The position numbers and the translations under genes were made by a program. This document shows positions 14,046 through 22,802 of a stretch of DNA of 32,361 bases, in pieces. The stretch's first letter is position 1. Each line of letters opens with the position of its first letter. Source of the stretch: JAUIBE01 sp035267185. Its GTDB lineage: Bacteria > Pseudomonadota > Gammaproteobacteria > Xanthomonadales > SZUA-36. The notes below the pieces were generated by a model. It saw nothing but the letters and a program-made list of their open reading frames with translations. It made no database searches and was not told where the DNA came from. The stretch covers positions 1-32,361 of the forward strand of contig DATFLY010000152.1 in assembly GCA_035267185.1 (NCBI GenBank), given 5' to 3'.

Positions 14046-15899
14046 ATGTCAGCGGAACGTTCCGGGGTAACCCGATTCTTTTTAGGTATCTGGCGAATCA
14101 TTGATGGTGCCAGGAAGGTATTTCTGAACCTTGTTTTCTTCCTGATTGTGTTCCTGATATTCGGGCTCTTCTTTGCTTCCAGTGAATCACTGGTTGTGCA
14201 ATCTAAATCCGCTCTTCTTGTCCAGCCATCCGGTCGTGTTGTTGAGGAATACACAGGTAGTCCTCTCGACCAGGCCCTGCAAAAAGCCAGCGAAGGCCGG
14301 GTGATGGAAACCCGGTTGCGTGACGTGGTTGCTGCAATTCGCCGGGCCAGGAACGATTCGAAAATCACTCTCCTTGTCATCGATCCTTCCCATTTGTGGG
14401 GCATCGGTCTCGCTGCTTTGCAGGAGATTGAGGCTGCTGTGGAGGATTTCAGGGAATCTGGAAAACCAGTCATCGCCGTGGGTGATCTTTTGGGTCAGCA
14501 GCAGTATTACCTGGCGGCACTGGCTGATGAGGTATGGCTGAATCCCGAGGGCCTGGTCTGGATGGATGGATTCTCGGTTTACCGTCAGTACTACCAGGAG
14601 CTTCTGGAAAAACTGTCTGTTGAGGTCAACCTGTTCAGGGCAGGGGAATACAAATCGGCCGGGGAGCCCTGGATTCGAAACGATATGTCTGCCCAGGCGC
14701 GAGAGGCCAATCTTTCCTGGTTGCGTAGCCTGTGGCAGCTTTACACCGACGGCATCTCTCTTCAGCGCGGGCTGCGACCTGCAGAACTCAGGGAATCGAT
14801 TGCAGAATTTCCTGATCGCCTGGAAGCGGTTGGTGGGGATTTCGCACAGCTTGCACTTGAAATGGGTTTGGTTGATCGACTGATCACTGAATCCCAGGCT
14901 GCCCAGGAGCTGGCTACCTTAAGCGCCCCGGAATTCAACGAGATGGGTTACAGACACATTGCCATTGATGATTACCTGCTGACAACCAGTCTTCAGCGCC
15001 TTGAGAAACCGGGTCAGAAAGTCGCCGTCGTGGTCGCCCAGGGTGATATTGTGCAGGGCCATGCTGAAAGCGGATACGTGGCATCGGAGCCCACCATTGC
15101 TCGCCTGCGCAAGCTTTCGAGTCGATCAGACGTTGCCACAGTGGTGCTTCGGGTGGACAGTCCGGGCGGCGATGCGTTGGCCTCCGAGAAAATTCGTGTT
15201 GAGCTCCAGGCACTGCGCGATGCCGGTAAGCCGGTGGTGATTTCGATGGGTAACGTGGCTGCCTCCGGTGGATACTGGATATCTATGGCAGCAGACGAGG
15301 TCTGGGCCAGCCCCACCACCATAACAGGCTCAATCGGGGTTTATGCGATGGCGCCCAGGATCAACAAGTCTCTGGACAGGATCGGTGTTCACACCGATGG
15401 AGTCGGAACCACACCCCTTGCCGGACAGTTTGATCCGACCCGGGAGCTCGACCCTGATGTGGCCAGGATCTACCAGTTCTCGATCGAGCGTACTTATGAT
15501 GAGTTCATCAACCTGGTTGCCAAAGCACGCAACATGACCCCGGAAGCAGTCGACGAGGTTGCCAGGGGGCGCGTCTGGACGGGTACGCAGGCATTGGAAC
15601 TTGGGCTGGTGGATCATACGGGCACCCTGCAACAGGCGATTGACTCTGCCGGGCGCATGGCGGGCCTTGGTACTGATTTCGCTGTCGAGTACGAAGAAAG
15701 CGAGCTGAGTGCGCTGGAGATGTTCCTGCTGGATATGGCGGGCGATGTCATGGTCAGGGCCGGAGGCTTCAGCTCCTGGCGCTGGTCAAATGTGTTCCAG
15801 GGTCAGATTTTTGGCAGCTTCCAGCGTGACCTCAGGCTATTCAATCGAGCCACTGGCGGGCTGGTGATCGAATCACACTGCTGGTGCAGAATCGAGTAG
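14046..15899 (+). CDS. sppA: Signal peptide peptidase SppA, 67 kDa double-domain type
   Basis: A 617-residue inner-membrane serine protease that degrades cleaved signal peptides. A single N-terminal membrane anchor spans about 24-44. Two tandem ClpP-like S49 domains follow. The general base Lys203 sits in the N-terminal domain (AGEYKSAGEPW), and the nucleophile Ser407 in the C-terminal domain (GNVAASGGYW), the same split dyad as in E. coli SppA. ITGSIGVY (about 427-434) is a further family motif. AGGA lies about 7 nt before the ATG, and TACAAT (14004-14009) could be a -10 box, though no good -35 is present. It is divergent from pspA. Confidence 0.95.
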   Translation: MSAERSGVTRFFLGIWRIIDGARKVFLNLVFFLIVFLIFGLFFASSESLVVQSKSALLVQPSGRVVEEYTGSPLDQALQKASEGRVMETRLRDVVAAIRRARNDSKITLLVIDPSHLWGIGLAALQEIEAAVEDFRESGKPVIAVGDLLGQQQYYLAALADEVWLNPEGLVWMDGFSVYRQYYQELLEKLSVEVNLFRAGEYKSAGEPWIRNDMSAQAREANLSWLRSLWQLYTDGISLQRGLRPAELRESIAEFPDRLEAVGGDFAQLALEMGLVDRLITESQAAQELATLSAPEFNEMGYRHIAIDDYLLTTSLQRLEKPGQKVAVVVAQGDIVQGHAESGYVASEPTIARLRKLSSRSDVATVVLRVDSPGGDALASEKIRVELQALRDAGKPVVISMGNVAASGGYWISMAADEVWASPTTITGSIGVYAMAPRINKSLDRIGVHTDGVGTTPLAGQFDPTRELDPDVARIYQFSIERTYDEFINLVAKARNMTPEAVDEVARGRVWTGTQALELGLVDHTGTLQQAIDSAGRMAGLGTDFAVEYEESELSALEMFLLDMAGDVMVRAGGFSSWRWSNVFQGQIFGSFQRDLRLFNRATGGLVIESHCWCRIE

Positions 15900-15915
15900 C
15901 TAGCGGGTGAGTCCG

Positions 15916-16383
15916 TCAGTATCGACTTGCGGTCGGGTCAGGCAGGCCAGTGTGAAGCAGCCATGCCTGGCGCTCCTGGTCATAACGCCAGATCTGTTCA
16001 TCAATGATGGAACGTTCCACTGCCTGGGATTTGTGAAAGAGCGTTATCTCAACCCCTTGCGACATGGTCAGACCCTCGTCATATACCTGGGTTGAACGGA
16101 CTGTATACCCGGTCACCTTGAACAGTCGCAATCGGTCCAGGTCAAGCCGGCTGATCGGATTCTGCTCCAGGTACTCCGGGGCAATAAAATTGACTGCGCC
16201 ATCCCATTCGCTCCAGCGAATCATGGTTTCATACTGTTTGAGAGTGTCGCTGCGACTCTTGTCCATCTGACTGGTCGAGGCGCACGCAACGACAAACAGC
16301 GCGAGCAGTGGTGCCAGGCTGAAAGCCGCTTGTTTCCAATTACAGAATCCTTGCATGTTCATGGAGGGGATGGCTCTTTTCAT
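15916..16383 (-). CDS. Small lipoprotein, unknown function
   Basis: A 155-residue probable lipoprotein with hydrophobic segment about 20-33 and lipobox Cys34 (FVVACAS). The mature part resembles hypothetical lipoproteins with a single mixed alpha/beta domain: TLKQYETMIRWSEWDGAVNF is followed by strands such as VTGYTVRSTQVY and the closing DEQIWRYDQERQAWLLH. The last segment recalls NTF2-like or DUF4864-type folds, but I cannot assign a family with confidence. ATG 16383 begins a normal signal peptide (MKRAI); ATG 16362 and 16356 are alternatives. It lies 40 nt downstream of dgkA on the same strand and converges on sppA, 16 nt away. Confidence 0.7.
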   Translation of the reverse strand: MKRAIPSMNMQGFCNWKQAAFSLAPLLALFVVACASTSQMDKSRSDTLKQYETMIRWSEWDGAVNFIAPEYLEQNPISRLDLDRLRLFKVTGYTVRSTQVYDEGLTMSQGVEITLFHKSQAVERSIIDEQIWRYDQERQAWLLHTGLPDPTASRY

Positions 16384-16423
16384 GGTCAACGTGAATATTG
16401 TATCTGATCTTGTTGCCGGAAAA

Positions 16424-16801
16424 TTAACCGGCCTGAAGGAAATTTGTTGAGATGACTGTGATCCAGCAACAAGCGGTCAGCAGCAGACAAATCAGAACTG
16501 CGGCTGATCCCATATCCTTCGCACGCCCTGAAAGCTCATGCAATTCCTGGCCCATGCGATCGACCACGGATTCGATGGCGCTGTTGAGCAATTCCACAAT
16601 CAAAAGCAGGAACAAGGGGATGACGAGAAACAGCCACTGGGTTGTTGAGCCTGCAACAAAAAACGATAAGGGAAGAAGAATAATGACCAACAGCACTTCC
16701 TGGCGAAATGCTGCTTCATTGACGTAACAGGCCCGCAGTCCCGCCATTGAATATCGGGTCGCGGCCAGCAGCCGTGCAATTCCCGTTTTTCGCGGTTTCA
16801 T
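16424..16801 (-). CDS. dgkA: Diacylglycerol kinase DgkA
   Basis: A 125-residue inner-membrane enzyme with three membrane helices that phosphorylates diacylglycerol to phosphatidic acid, recycling lipid released by envelope glycan synthesis. Signature residues are present: NEAAFRQE (28-35), VELLNSAIE (69-77, with Glu70, Asn73 and Glu77) and SGRAKDMGSAAV (91-102, Lys95-Asp96). The length matches E. coli DgkA. ATG 16801 aligns with the usual start and has AGGA close upstream. ATG 16849 would add a 16-residue extension that I judge less likely. Confidence 0.93.
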   Translation of the reverse strand: MKPRKTGIARLLAATRYSMAGLRACYVNEAAFRQEVLLVIILLPLSFFVAGSTTQWLFLVIPLFLLLIVELLNSAIESVVDRMGQELHELSGRAKDMGSAAVLICLLLTACCWITVISTNFLQAG

Positions 16802-16938
16802 ATTCCTGGTAAAAGGGTTTGATCGAAAGGTATTCAGGACGGTGGTCATGCTACCATTTGCCGTTTGTAACTGCAGGAATTAATTCGGGCCGGGTGTGCG
16901 GTTGGATAGCCGTAACCTGGCCGGGTTAGAGTAGGGCT

Positions 16939-17709
16939 ATGTTTAAAATCGCATCCTGGAATGTCAATTCACTCAACGTGCGCCTTCCCCATGTGTTGGC
17001 CTGGTGCAATGCCAACCAACCGGACGTGCTCGCGTTGCAGGAAACCAAGCTGGTGGACGAAAAATTCCCTGTAGAGCAACTGATGGAGATTGGTTATCAC
17101 AGTGTTTTTTCGGGTCAGAAAACATACAACGGTGTGGCCATTCTGAGTCGTGAATCGCTGACCGACCCGGTGACTGATGTTCCGGATCTTGATGATCCCC
17201 AGCGACGGATACTGGCAGCAACCGTCGGCAACGTTCGGGTCATCGACCTTTACGTGGTCAACGGCAGTGAAGTGGGCTCAGAGAAATTTGCCTACAAGCT
17301 GGATTGGCTCGACAAGGTGACCCGCTGGATCGAAACAGAAATGAAAGCTCACGAGAATGTCATCGTGCTGGGAGACTTCAATATTGCGCCAGATGACCGG
17401 GATGTTCATGACCCTGATGCCTGGCATGAAAAAATTCTATGCAGCACGCAGGAACGCGCTGCACTCAAACGCATCCTGGACCTGGGACTGAGCGATACTT
17501 TCAGGCAGTTTGATCAACCGGAAAGGGTCTGGAGCTGGTGGGATTACCGAATGAATGCCTTTCGCCGCAAAATGGGTTTACGAATCGATCTCGTACTGGC
17601 CTCCGAGGCCATGCAGCCGCGGTGCACCGAGAGCTACGTGGATATCGAGCCACGCAGGATGGAGCGACCCTCGGATCATGCCCCGGCTGTTGCCCATTTT
17701 GACGAATGA
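16939..17709 (+). CDS. xthA: Exodeoxyribonuclease III
   Basis: A 256-residue AP endonuclease and 3'-5' exonuclease of base-excision repair. Family residues are visible: Asn8 (SWNVNS), Glu35 (LQETK), Tyr105 and Asn108 (YVVNGS), Asp146 and Asn148 (LGDFNIAP), Asp217 (RIDLVLAS) and the SDHAPA motif (245-250) with catalytic His247. Full length for the XthA subfamily. It is divergent from dgkA and ends 8 nt from the converging glutaredoxin-fusion gene. Confidence 0.95.
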   Translation: MFKIASWNVNSLNVRLPHVLAWCNANQPDVLALQETKLVDEKFPVEQLMEIGYHSVFSGQKTYNGVAILSRESLTDPVTDVPDLDDPQRRILAATVGNVRVIDLYVVNGSEVGSEKFAYKLDWLDKVTRWIETEMKAHENVIVLGDFNIAPDDRDVHDPDAWHEKILCSTQERAALKRILDLGLSDTFRQFDQPERVWSWWDYRMNAFRRKMGLRIDLVLASEAMQPRCTESYVDIEPRRMERPSDHAPAVAHFDE

Positions 17710-17717
17710 AGAATTGA

Positions 17718-18656
17718 TCAGTAACGCGGTACGCTCGGGTCAATTTCCTTTGACCAGGCCTCGATCCCACCGGCTATATTGCTGACTTCTGTAAATCCTT
17801 TCTTTCGGAAATGCTCCGCAGCGCCCTGGCTGCGCACACCGGTGTGGCAGTAAAAAGCCAGCTTGCTGTCTTTGGGCATTGCTTCAAGCTCTGCAAGGGT
17901 GTCCTGGTCAAGCAGAACTGACGGTTCAATTTTCGCGCTTTCGCGCTCCTCGGCTCCGCGTGCGTCAACCAGGGTTACCGAACCTGACTTCAGGGCCTCT
18001 GCGAGTTCCTCGACTGACATTTGCCTGACAGGTGGCGGCGCCTGGGGGAGTTCCACGCCCAGCCCTTCACCATGAATTGAATCAACCCAGTCAATTTTTG
18101 CGCCGCGGGCGCGCTGTGCGGTGGCGACGTCCATCAGCACTTCAATCCCGTTTGACTGTGTGGATATTTCGTTGCCCTGCGCGGGTCCAAGGTTGAGCTG
18201 AGCGCTCCAGCCGGAGTCAACCTGGAAGTGGAGCGCAATGCCCTCGTGACCCTGCATGGCCTCTTTGATGTTTTTGGCCGCTTCATCGGTGATGTTGATT
18301 TCCGGGGGTGTTCGGTCAGGCGCTTCCATCCCCAGCATGGTGTGCAATTCACCGTTGTTGAACATCCCTTCAACGATGTCACACCCGCCAACCAGCTCGC
18401 CATCGATGTACAATTGTGGAATGGTTGGCCAGTCACCATATTCCTTGATGCCTTCGCGAATATCCTGGTCATCAAGTACATTAAATGTCTGATATTCGGG
18501 TGTGATGCTGTCCAGCGCTGAAATGGTACGCGCTGAAAAACCGCACATTGGCGTCTGGGGCGTGCCCTTCATAAAGAGCATAATCCGGTTATCCCTGACC
18601 ATGGATTCAATTCGGTCACGGGTGGCTTCAGTAAGGACTGATGTTTCACTATTCAT
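17718..18656 (-). CDS. Monothiol glutaredoxin - HesB-like - rhodanese fusion protein
   Basis: A 312-residue, three-domain cytosolic protein. Residues about 8-110 are a Grx4-type monothiol glutaredoxin with the CGFS site (38-41) and the glutathione-binding WPTIPQLYIDGELVGGCDI stretch (76-94); such proteins carry Fe-S clusters. Residues about 119-204 align in pattern with A-type Fe-S carriers (IscA/HesB), but the cluster-binding cysteines are gone: VDSGWSAQ stands where SGCSG is expected, and the C-terminal CGCG is missing. Residues about 212-312 are a rhodanese domain with active loop CHTGVRS (270-276). The fusion suggests a role in Fe-S or sulfur trafficking. Only three cysteines exist in the protein (38, 92, 270). 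Confidence 0.88.
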   Translation of the reverse strand: MNSETSVLTEATRDRIESMVRDNRIMLFMKGTPQTPMCGFSARTISALDSITPEYQTFNVLDDQDIREGIKEYGDWPTIPQLYIDGELVGGCDIVEGMFNNGELHTMLGMEAPDRTPPEINITDEAAKNIKEAMQGHEGIALHFQVDSGWSAQLNLGPAQGNEISTQSNGIEVLMDVATAQRARGAKIDWVDSIHGEGLGVELPQAPPPVRQMSVEELAEALKSGSVTLVDARGAEERESAKIEPSVLLDQDTLAELEAMPKDSKLAFYCHTGVRSQGAAEHFRKKGFTEVSNIAGGIEAWSKEIDPSVPRY

Positions 18657-18745
18657 GTTGAGGTTTTCCCGAGCATCGATTAACAGTTGATTTTAAGCAG
18701 ATGCCTGAAAATATGCGGCCCGCCATCACTTAATCAAGCTTGTGA

Positions 18746-19924
18746 TCAGGCTTCAAATTTTCCCGGTCGCAGCTGACGGTTGGAATCCTGGTAAGCAATT
18801 CGTCCCGGGAATGACATTCCCTCACCGGATAATTCCTGATCCTGAACGATCTCATGTATGTCGTTAAGTCCTTCCGGCGTCAGCGGGTAGAAGTGTTTCA
18901 GGGCACCAGGCGTTTCTGCAGTAACGGCAACAATTCCCAGGTCCGGCCAGGCATGTTCAGTGACTGCCGCCAGCGATTCAGCACCTGTGGGTAAAGCAGT
19001 TTCTTCACATAGAAAATGGTCGCTGACGCTGCCTTTACATCCTTCCGGAAGTTCAAACCTGATCGGGATTTGGTGAGCGGCAAGGGTCGAAGTATATTGA
19101 CGCAACTCCCGGCTCCATTGTGCATACTCCTCGCCCAGGCGATGTGTTTCAACATCGCGGCCGGAGCCAGCTGTCGACCAGTGATTGAATGGCTGGAAAG
19201 TCACGGTTACGATGCCGTCCTTCCAGATCAGCCCGGTGCCCTTGCTGGTTGTGAGCGACATGAACTCATCCGTGCCCAGCACCGCAGCGTCGACCAACTG
19301 CCAGAGAGGCAAAAAGCCAAAGTGCTCCAGTTGCATCCTGAACATCGCATTGAGGTCTGTCAGCGTCATGAACCGGCCATGCTTGATCGCTATGCCGAAT
19401 GCGGCCTCCAGCCAGGACGCGGTGTGAGCAGAAATCTGCCCCTCGGCCAGGAAGCGATGTTCCATCTCTTCTGCCAGTTCATGAATCAGTTGCCGGGGAC
19501 CGCTGGCAAGGATTGGCAGCAGCAGTAAAACGGTTGGAGGTATGTTCGGGTCAGGTCTGAGAGTATCGACAGGAAGCGAACCATCAGTGGCACCCAATGC
19601 GGTTTGTCCTGGTGTGATTCCAGCGCTGACGTTGTCTCCGAGGAGTTCAGACAGTGCGGTGAAAACGGGAAGCTGCGGACGCAGCACCTGGCATTGATCA
19701 AGCAGAACGCCACAACTGACAAGATGGCATTTCCCGATTTTACCCAATACTGAATCCAGGTCTGCAGTGACATGCGCCAGCATTTGACTGGCATCGGCCT
19801 GATCGAGGATTTCAGGTCGCATCCAGGGCTTTACGTTGGCGCTGTCAGCGGCTCGTTCGGGGTCTGCTTCAATGGCAATCAGGAACGCAAAATCCGCGCG
19901 CTCAGCCGTGGTTTGAATGAACAA
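18746..19924 (-). CDS. Hypothetical protein, 392 residues, no family recognised
   Basis: I do not recognise this protein. It has no signal peptide or clear membrane helix and looks soluble. The N-terminal half contains a possible degenerate repeat (WMRPEILDQADASQMLAHV and the like); the middle holds a hydrophobic PPTVLLLLPILASG segment (about 128-141) and an alpha-helical stretch. The C-terminal third is rich in short strands. The start is TTG 19924, supported by AGGGG about 8 nt upstream; that ribosome site overlaps the stop codon of the YkvA gene, so the two are probably coupled. It lies in the run downstream of the peptide ABC importer, 89 nt upstream of the glutaredoxin fusion. Coding status rests on length, consistent context and lack of a better frame. 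Confidence 0.75.
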   Translation of the reverse strand: MFIQTTAERADFAFLIAIEADPERAADSANVKPWMRPEILDQADASQMLAHVTADLDSVLGKIGKCHLVSCGVLLDQCQVLRPQLPVFTALSELLGDNVSAGITPGQTALGATDGSLPVDTLRPDPNIPPTVLLLLPILASGPRQLIHELAEEMEHRFLAEGQISAHTASWLEAAFGIAIKHGRFMTLTDLNAMFRMQLEHFGFLPLWQLVDAAVLGTDEFMSLTTSKGTGLIWKDGIVTVTFQPFNHWSTAGSGRDVETHRLGEEYAQWSRELRQYTSTLAAHQIPIRFELPEGCKGSVSDHFLCEETALPTGAESLAAVTEHAWPDLGIVAVTAETPGALKHFYPLTPEGLNDIHEIVQDQELSGEGMSFPGRIAYQDSNRQLRPGKFEA

Positions 19925-19934
19925 TGAAAAGCCC

Positions 19935-20498
19935 CTAGAAGAAACTCATTCCAGAGCCGCCGGATCGTTTTCCACCGAAGCCGCCCCGTCGTCGCTGCAT
20001 GCGGGCATGAAGCTGTTTGCGACGCTCCTCGAGCCAATCGGACTTGCCCAGTTTCATCGCATCCTCGCCAAGTCGATTTGATTCAGCTGCGCGGAAGACA
20101 ACGAAATCCCGATAGGCCTCGATGTCGTGCTTCAGTTCGCGACTGACCAGGTCAACCATGATGGCATCATCGAGAAAACCAAGTGCCGGTATGTGGTCCG
20201 GAATCAGGTCCTCGGGTTCCGAAAAATAGGACAGCGCCTGCAGCACACGGTGTGCGTCCTCCTCGTCGAGGCCCCAGCCCCGGTCGACAACCATGCCGAT
20301 CAGGGTTTCCAGCTGGTTCATGCGCTGACGGATAAAATCAGAGCAATCCGAGGTTCGCACTTCCACCAGCATGGACCTGGCGTTCTGAATGATCTCATCC
20401 TTGCTCAGATCACCCGATCGGTCCATGGCTCGCCGCATGATCTCGCGGAAGTATTCGATGTCTGTTTCGCTTAGTTCAAAAGTGATTGGAATCGCCAT
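19935..20498 (-). CDS. YkvA family (DUF1232) protein
   Basis: A 187-residue protein. The DUF1232 signature is clear in ALSYFSEPEDLIPDHIPALG (88-107) followed by FLDDAIMVDLV. The N-terminal part (about 8-80) is helical and charged, and the C-terminus is a basic, Gly/Arg-rich tail (RMQRRRGGFGGKRSGG). The family's function is unknown; many members have one hydrophobic DUF1232 helix and may touch membranes. It lies 17 nt after the LEA-like lipoprotein gene and 10 nt before the 392-residue gene, so it is within the same run of minus-strand genes. Confidence 0.8.
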   Translation of the reverse strand: MAIPITFELSETDIEYFREIMRRAMDRSGDLSKDEIIQNARSMLVEVRTSDCSDFIRQRMNQLETLIGMVVDRGWGLDEEDAHRVLQALSYFSEPEDLIPDHIPALGFLDDAIMVDLVSRELKHDIEAYRDFVVFRAAESNRLGEDAMKLGKSDWLEERRKQLHARMQRRRGGFGGKRSGGSGMSFF

Positions 20499-20515
20499 AA
20501 TTGTTTCGCCAGGTC

Positions 20516-21007
20516 CTATTTACGGGTGCCGTCTCGTTGCGGACCGGCACCACGAAACTCACCGGGACGGCCGGGTAATGGATAGAGATAGCCGTCCTGT
20601 GAGAACTGTTCGCTGTCCCCGTCAGTATCGAACACCCGGCCCCTTATCGTGTAGGGGACACTGTTGATATCGCCCGATTCGAGATCTGCCAGGGTTTGCC
20701 GGACAGCATCCATTGTCGGAAATTCAATACCGATTTCTTCTGTGCCGTTGGGATAAATTTTGATGCCTGGTTGAATATTGTGACTGCCGAGGTCGGTGTC
20801 TCCCAGTGTCATCGACATCTCCAGTTCCTGCACCATCATGTCAACGCCGTTCGGGTTGTAGATATCCACCCGGGTCTGAATTTCGGTTTGCTGTGACTGC
20901 AAAGATGACATTCCAACCAGTGGCGGCTGACCTCGAACCAGGCCGCCTCCGCAGGCAGTCATGAACAGACAGGCAAAAATTAGTATTGAGCTATTGGTGA
21001 TTTTCAT
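20516..21007 (-). CDS. LEA type 2 (LEA14-like) lipoprotein
   Basis: A 163-residue probable lipoprotein with lipobox Cys19 (FMTACGGG). The mature part is a single immunoglobulin-like LEA14/WHy domain: paired strands such as QTEIQTRVDIYNPNGVDM and LEMSMTLGDTDLG, with the NPNG turn typical of this family. LEA14-like proteins are associated with desiccation or envelope stress, but bacterial roles are poorly defined. ATG 21007 overlaps the end of the ABC ATPase gene by 17 nt, which suggests coupling. An upstream in-frame start at 21037 would precede a normal signal peptide by ten residues and is less likely. Confidence 0.8.
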   Translation of the reverse strand: MKITNSSILIFACLFMTACGGGLVRGQPPLVGMSSLQSQQTEIQTRVDIYNPNGVDMMVQELEMSMTLGDTDLGSHNIQPGIKIYPNGTEEIGIEFPTMDAVRQTLADLESGDINSVPYTIRGRVFDTDGDSEQFSQDGYLYPLPGRPGEFRGAGPQRDGTRK

Positions 21008-22802
21008 AAAGCAGGCAACGGACCTTGTGTGAATCATAAACTTCGGAGGCTGAATCCAGTGTGTACTCCGGCGGATCTGCCTGGGTACACCGATTCAATA
21101 CTTCCGGGCAGCGTGTATGAAACACGCACCCAGGTGGCGGAGTCAAGAGTGAAGGTGGCTCAATGGCCAGGCGCTCCGGGTCTGTAAAGGTCTCACGCCT
21201 TGCCTGGCCAGGTTGTGGAACCGCCTCAAGCAGTGTCCTGGTATACGGGTGCGCCGGTGCGTTTAACAGGGAGCGAGCAGGTCCGGATTCAACGATACGA
21301 CCCAGGTACATCACCGACACCCGGTCAGCCATTTGCCTGACGACCGCCAGGTCATGGGACACGATCAGCAGGCCGAAACCCGCCTGGTCCCTGAGCTCCA
21401 GCAGGAGATCAATGATTTTTGACTGAACCGACACATCAAGGGAGGACAATGGTTCATCAGCAACAATCAGGTCGGGTTCTGAAATCATCGCGCGTGCCAG
21501 GGCGACTCTTTGCCTTTGGCCTCCCGAGAGTTCATGAGGAAAACGCGAGGTCGTGGCAGTTTCAAGTCCCACGCGTTCCAAAACGGATTCGATCCGGCTT
21601 CGCCTTCCAGCTGGCGTGTCGATTTTAAAATGGTCCAGTGGTTCCATTAATGACTGGCCAACTGTACGCCTGGGGCTTAGTGATGCACGCGGGTCCTGGA
21701 ACACCAGCTGAACATGGCGACGTACGCGGGACCATTCGGATGATTTTCGGCCTGAAACCTGCTGGCCGTTCAGGCTCATCGAACCTGAATCTGCTGGTTT
21801 CAACCCCAGCAATGATTGGGCCAGGGTGCTCTTGCCGGAACCGGATTCCCCCACCAGTGCATGAATCTCGCCTCGCCGAATGTCGAGCGTCGCATCTCTG
21901 ACTGCAACCAACCGTTGACGTTTGCCCCTGACCCTGACCGGGTGAGAGACACGACGATTCACCAGGGCAAGGATGGGTTCACCGGGATCATCGTCGCTTC
22001 TTATGACATCCCTGACGGGCCTGCCAGGTTTCGGAATGCAGTCCAGAAGATGCCGGGTGTAAGGGTGAGATGGCTGATACAGAAGGCTTGAGGTCGGCGC
22101 TGTCTCGACAAAACGGCCGTCTTTCATTACGACGATCCGCTGGCAGATTGTGGCCGCCACGGCCAGGTCATGGGTGATGAACAGGATCGCAGTGTCGTGT
22201 TCGCGACCCATCCTGACCAGTGAGTCCAGAACGAGCGCCTGGGTGGTCACATCGAGTGCGGTGGTCGGCTCGTCGGCCAGCAGGACAGCCGGGCGACAAG
22301 CCATTGCCATCGCGATCAGAATACGTTGTCGCATGCCGCCCGAAAGTTGGTGTGGATAACTGCGCAGCAACCCGGGAATATCGCCCAGGTTCATGCCCTC
22401 CAGGACTCTTTCCGCCGCCTTGCCGGGCTCGCTGACGGTGGCTTTGCCATGACGTTTGAGCACCGCCTGGATCTGGCTGCCAACCGTGAACACAGGGTCA
22501 AGGGCAGTCTGGGGTTCCTGGAATACCATTGAAATGTCACGTCCACGCAGTTGACGATACTGTCGTTCGTTCAGACTCAGGATGTCGTGTTCACCCAGCA
22601 GCATGGCATCAGCCGAAACCCGGGGTGTGTCGAGAATGCCCAGGATGGCACTGGCTACAGAGGATTTTCCGCTGCCTGATTCTCCGATCAGACCCACAAC
22701 TTCGCCGGCAGCCAGTTCGAGATCGACACCATCAACCGCACAGACCCCAGGCTTGCCGGGGTAGTGGACTGTGAGGTTTCGAACCGAAAGAACGGGATTC
22801 AT
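20991..22802 (-). CDS. Peptide ABC transporter, fused double ATP-binding protein (YejF/DppDF-like)
   Basis: A 603-residue cytosolic ATPase with two complete nucleotide-binding domains. Domain 1: Walker A GESGSGKS (40-47), signature LSGG (153-156), Walker B with DEPT (177-180). Domain 2: Walker A GESGSGKS (318-325), signature LSGG (425-428), Walker B with DEPL (449-452). Each is followed by an oligopeptide-transporter C-terminal segment (HPYTR-LL...P), and the end carries Cys-rich FHTRCPEVLNRC. Both sites look active. It would energise the two permeases upstream. The ATG overlaps the upstream permease stop by 4 nt (ATGA). Confidence 0.93.
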   Translation of the reverse strand: MNPVLSVRNLTVHYPGKPGVCAVDGVDLELAAGEVVGLIGESGSGKSSVASAILGILDTPRVSADAMLLGEHDILSLNERQYRQLRGRDISMVFQEPQTALDPVFTVGSQIQAVLKRHGKATVSEPGKAAERVLEGMNLGDIPGLLRSYPHQLSGGMRQRILIAMAMACRPAVLLADEPTTALDVTTQALVLDSLVRMGREHDTAILFITHDLAVAATICQRIVVMKDGRFVETAPTSSLLYQPSHPYTRHLLDCIPKPGRPVRDVIRSDDDPGEPILALVNRRVSHPVRVRGKRQRLVAVRDATLDIRRGEIHALVGESGSGKSTLAQSLLGLKPADSGSMSLNGQQVSGRKSSEWSRVRRHVQLVFQDPRASLSPRRTVGQSLMEPLDHFKIDTPAGRRSRIESVLERVGLETATTSRFPHELSGGQRQRVALARAMISEPDLIVADEPLSSLDVSVQSKIIDLLLELRDQAGFGLLIVSHDLAVVRQMADRVSVMYLGRIVESGPARSLLNAPAHPYTRTLLEAVPQPGQARRETFTDPERLAIEPPSLLTPPPGCVFHTRCPEVLNRCTQADPPEYTLDSASEVYDSHKVRCLLYENHQ

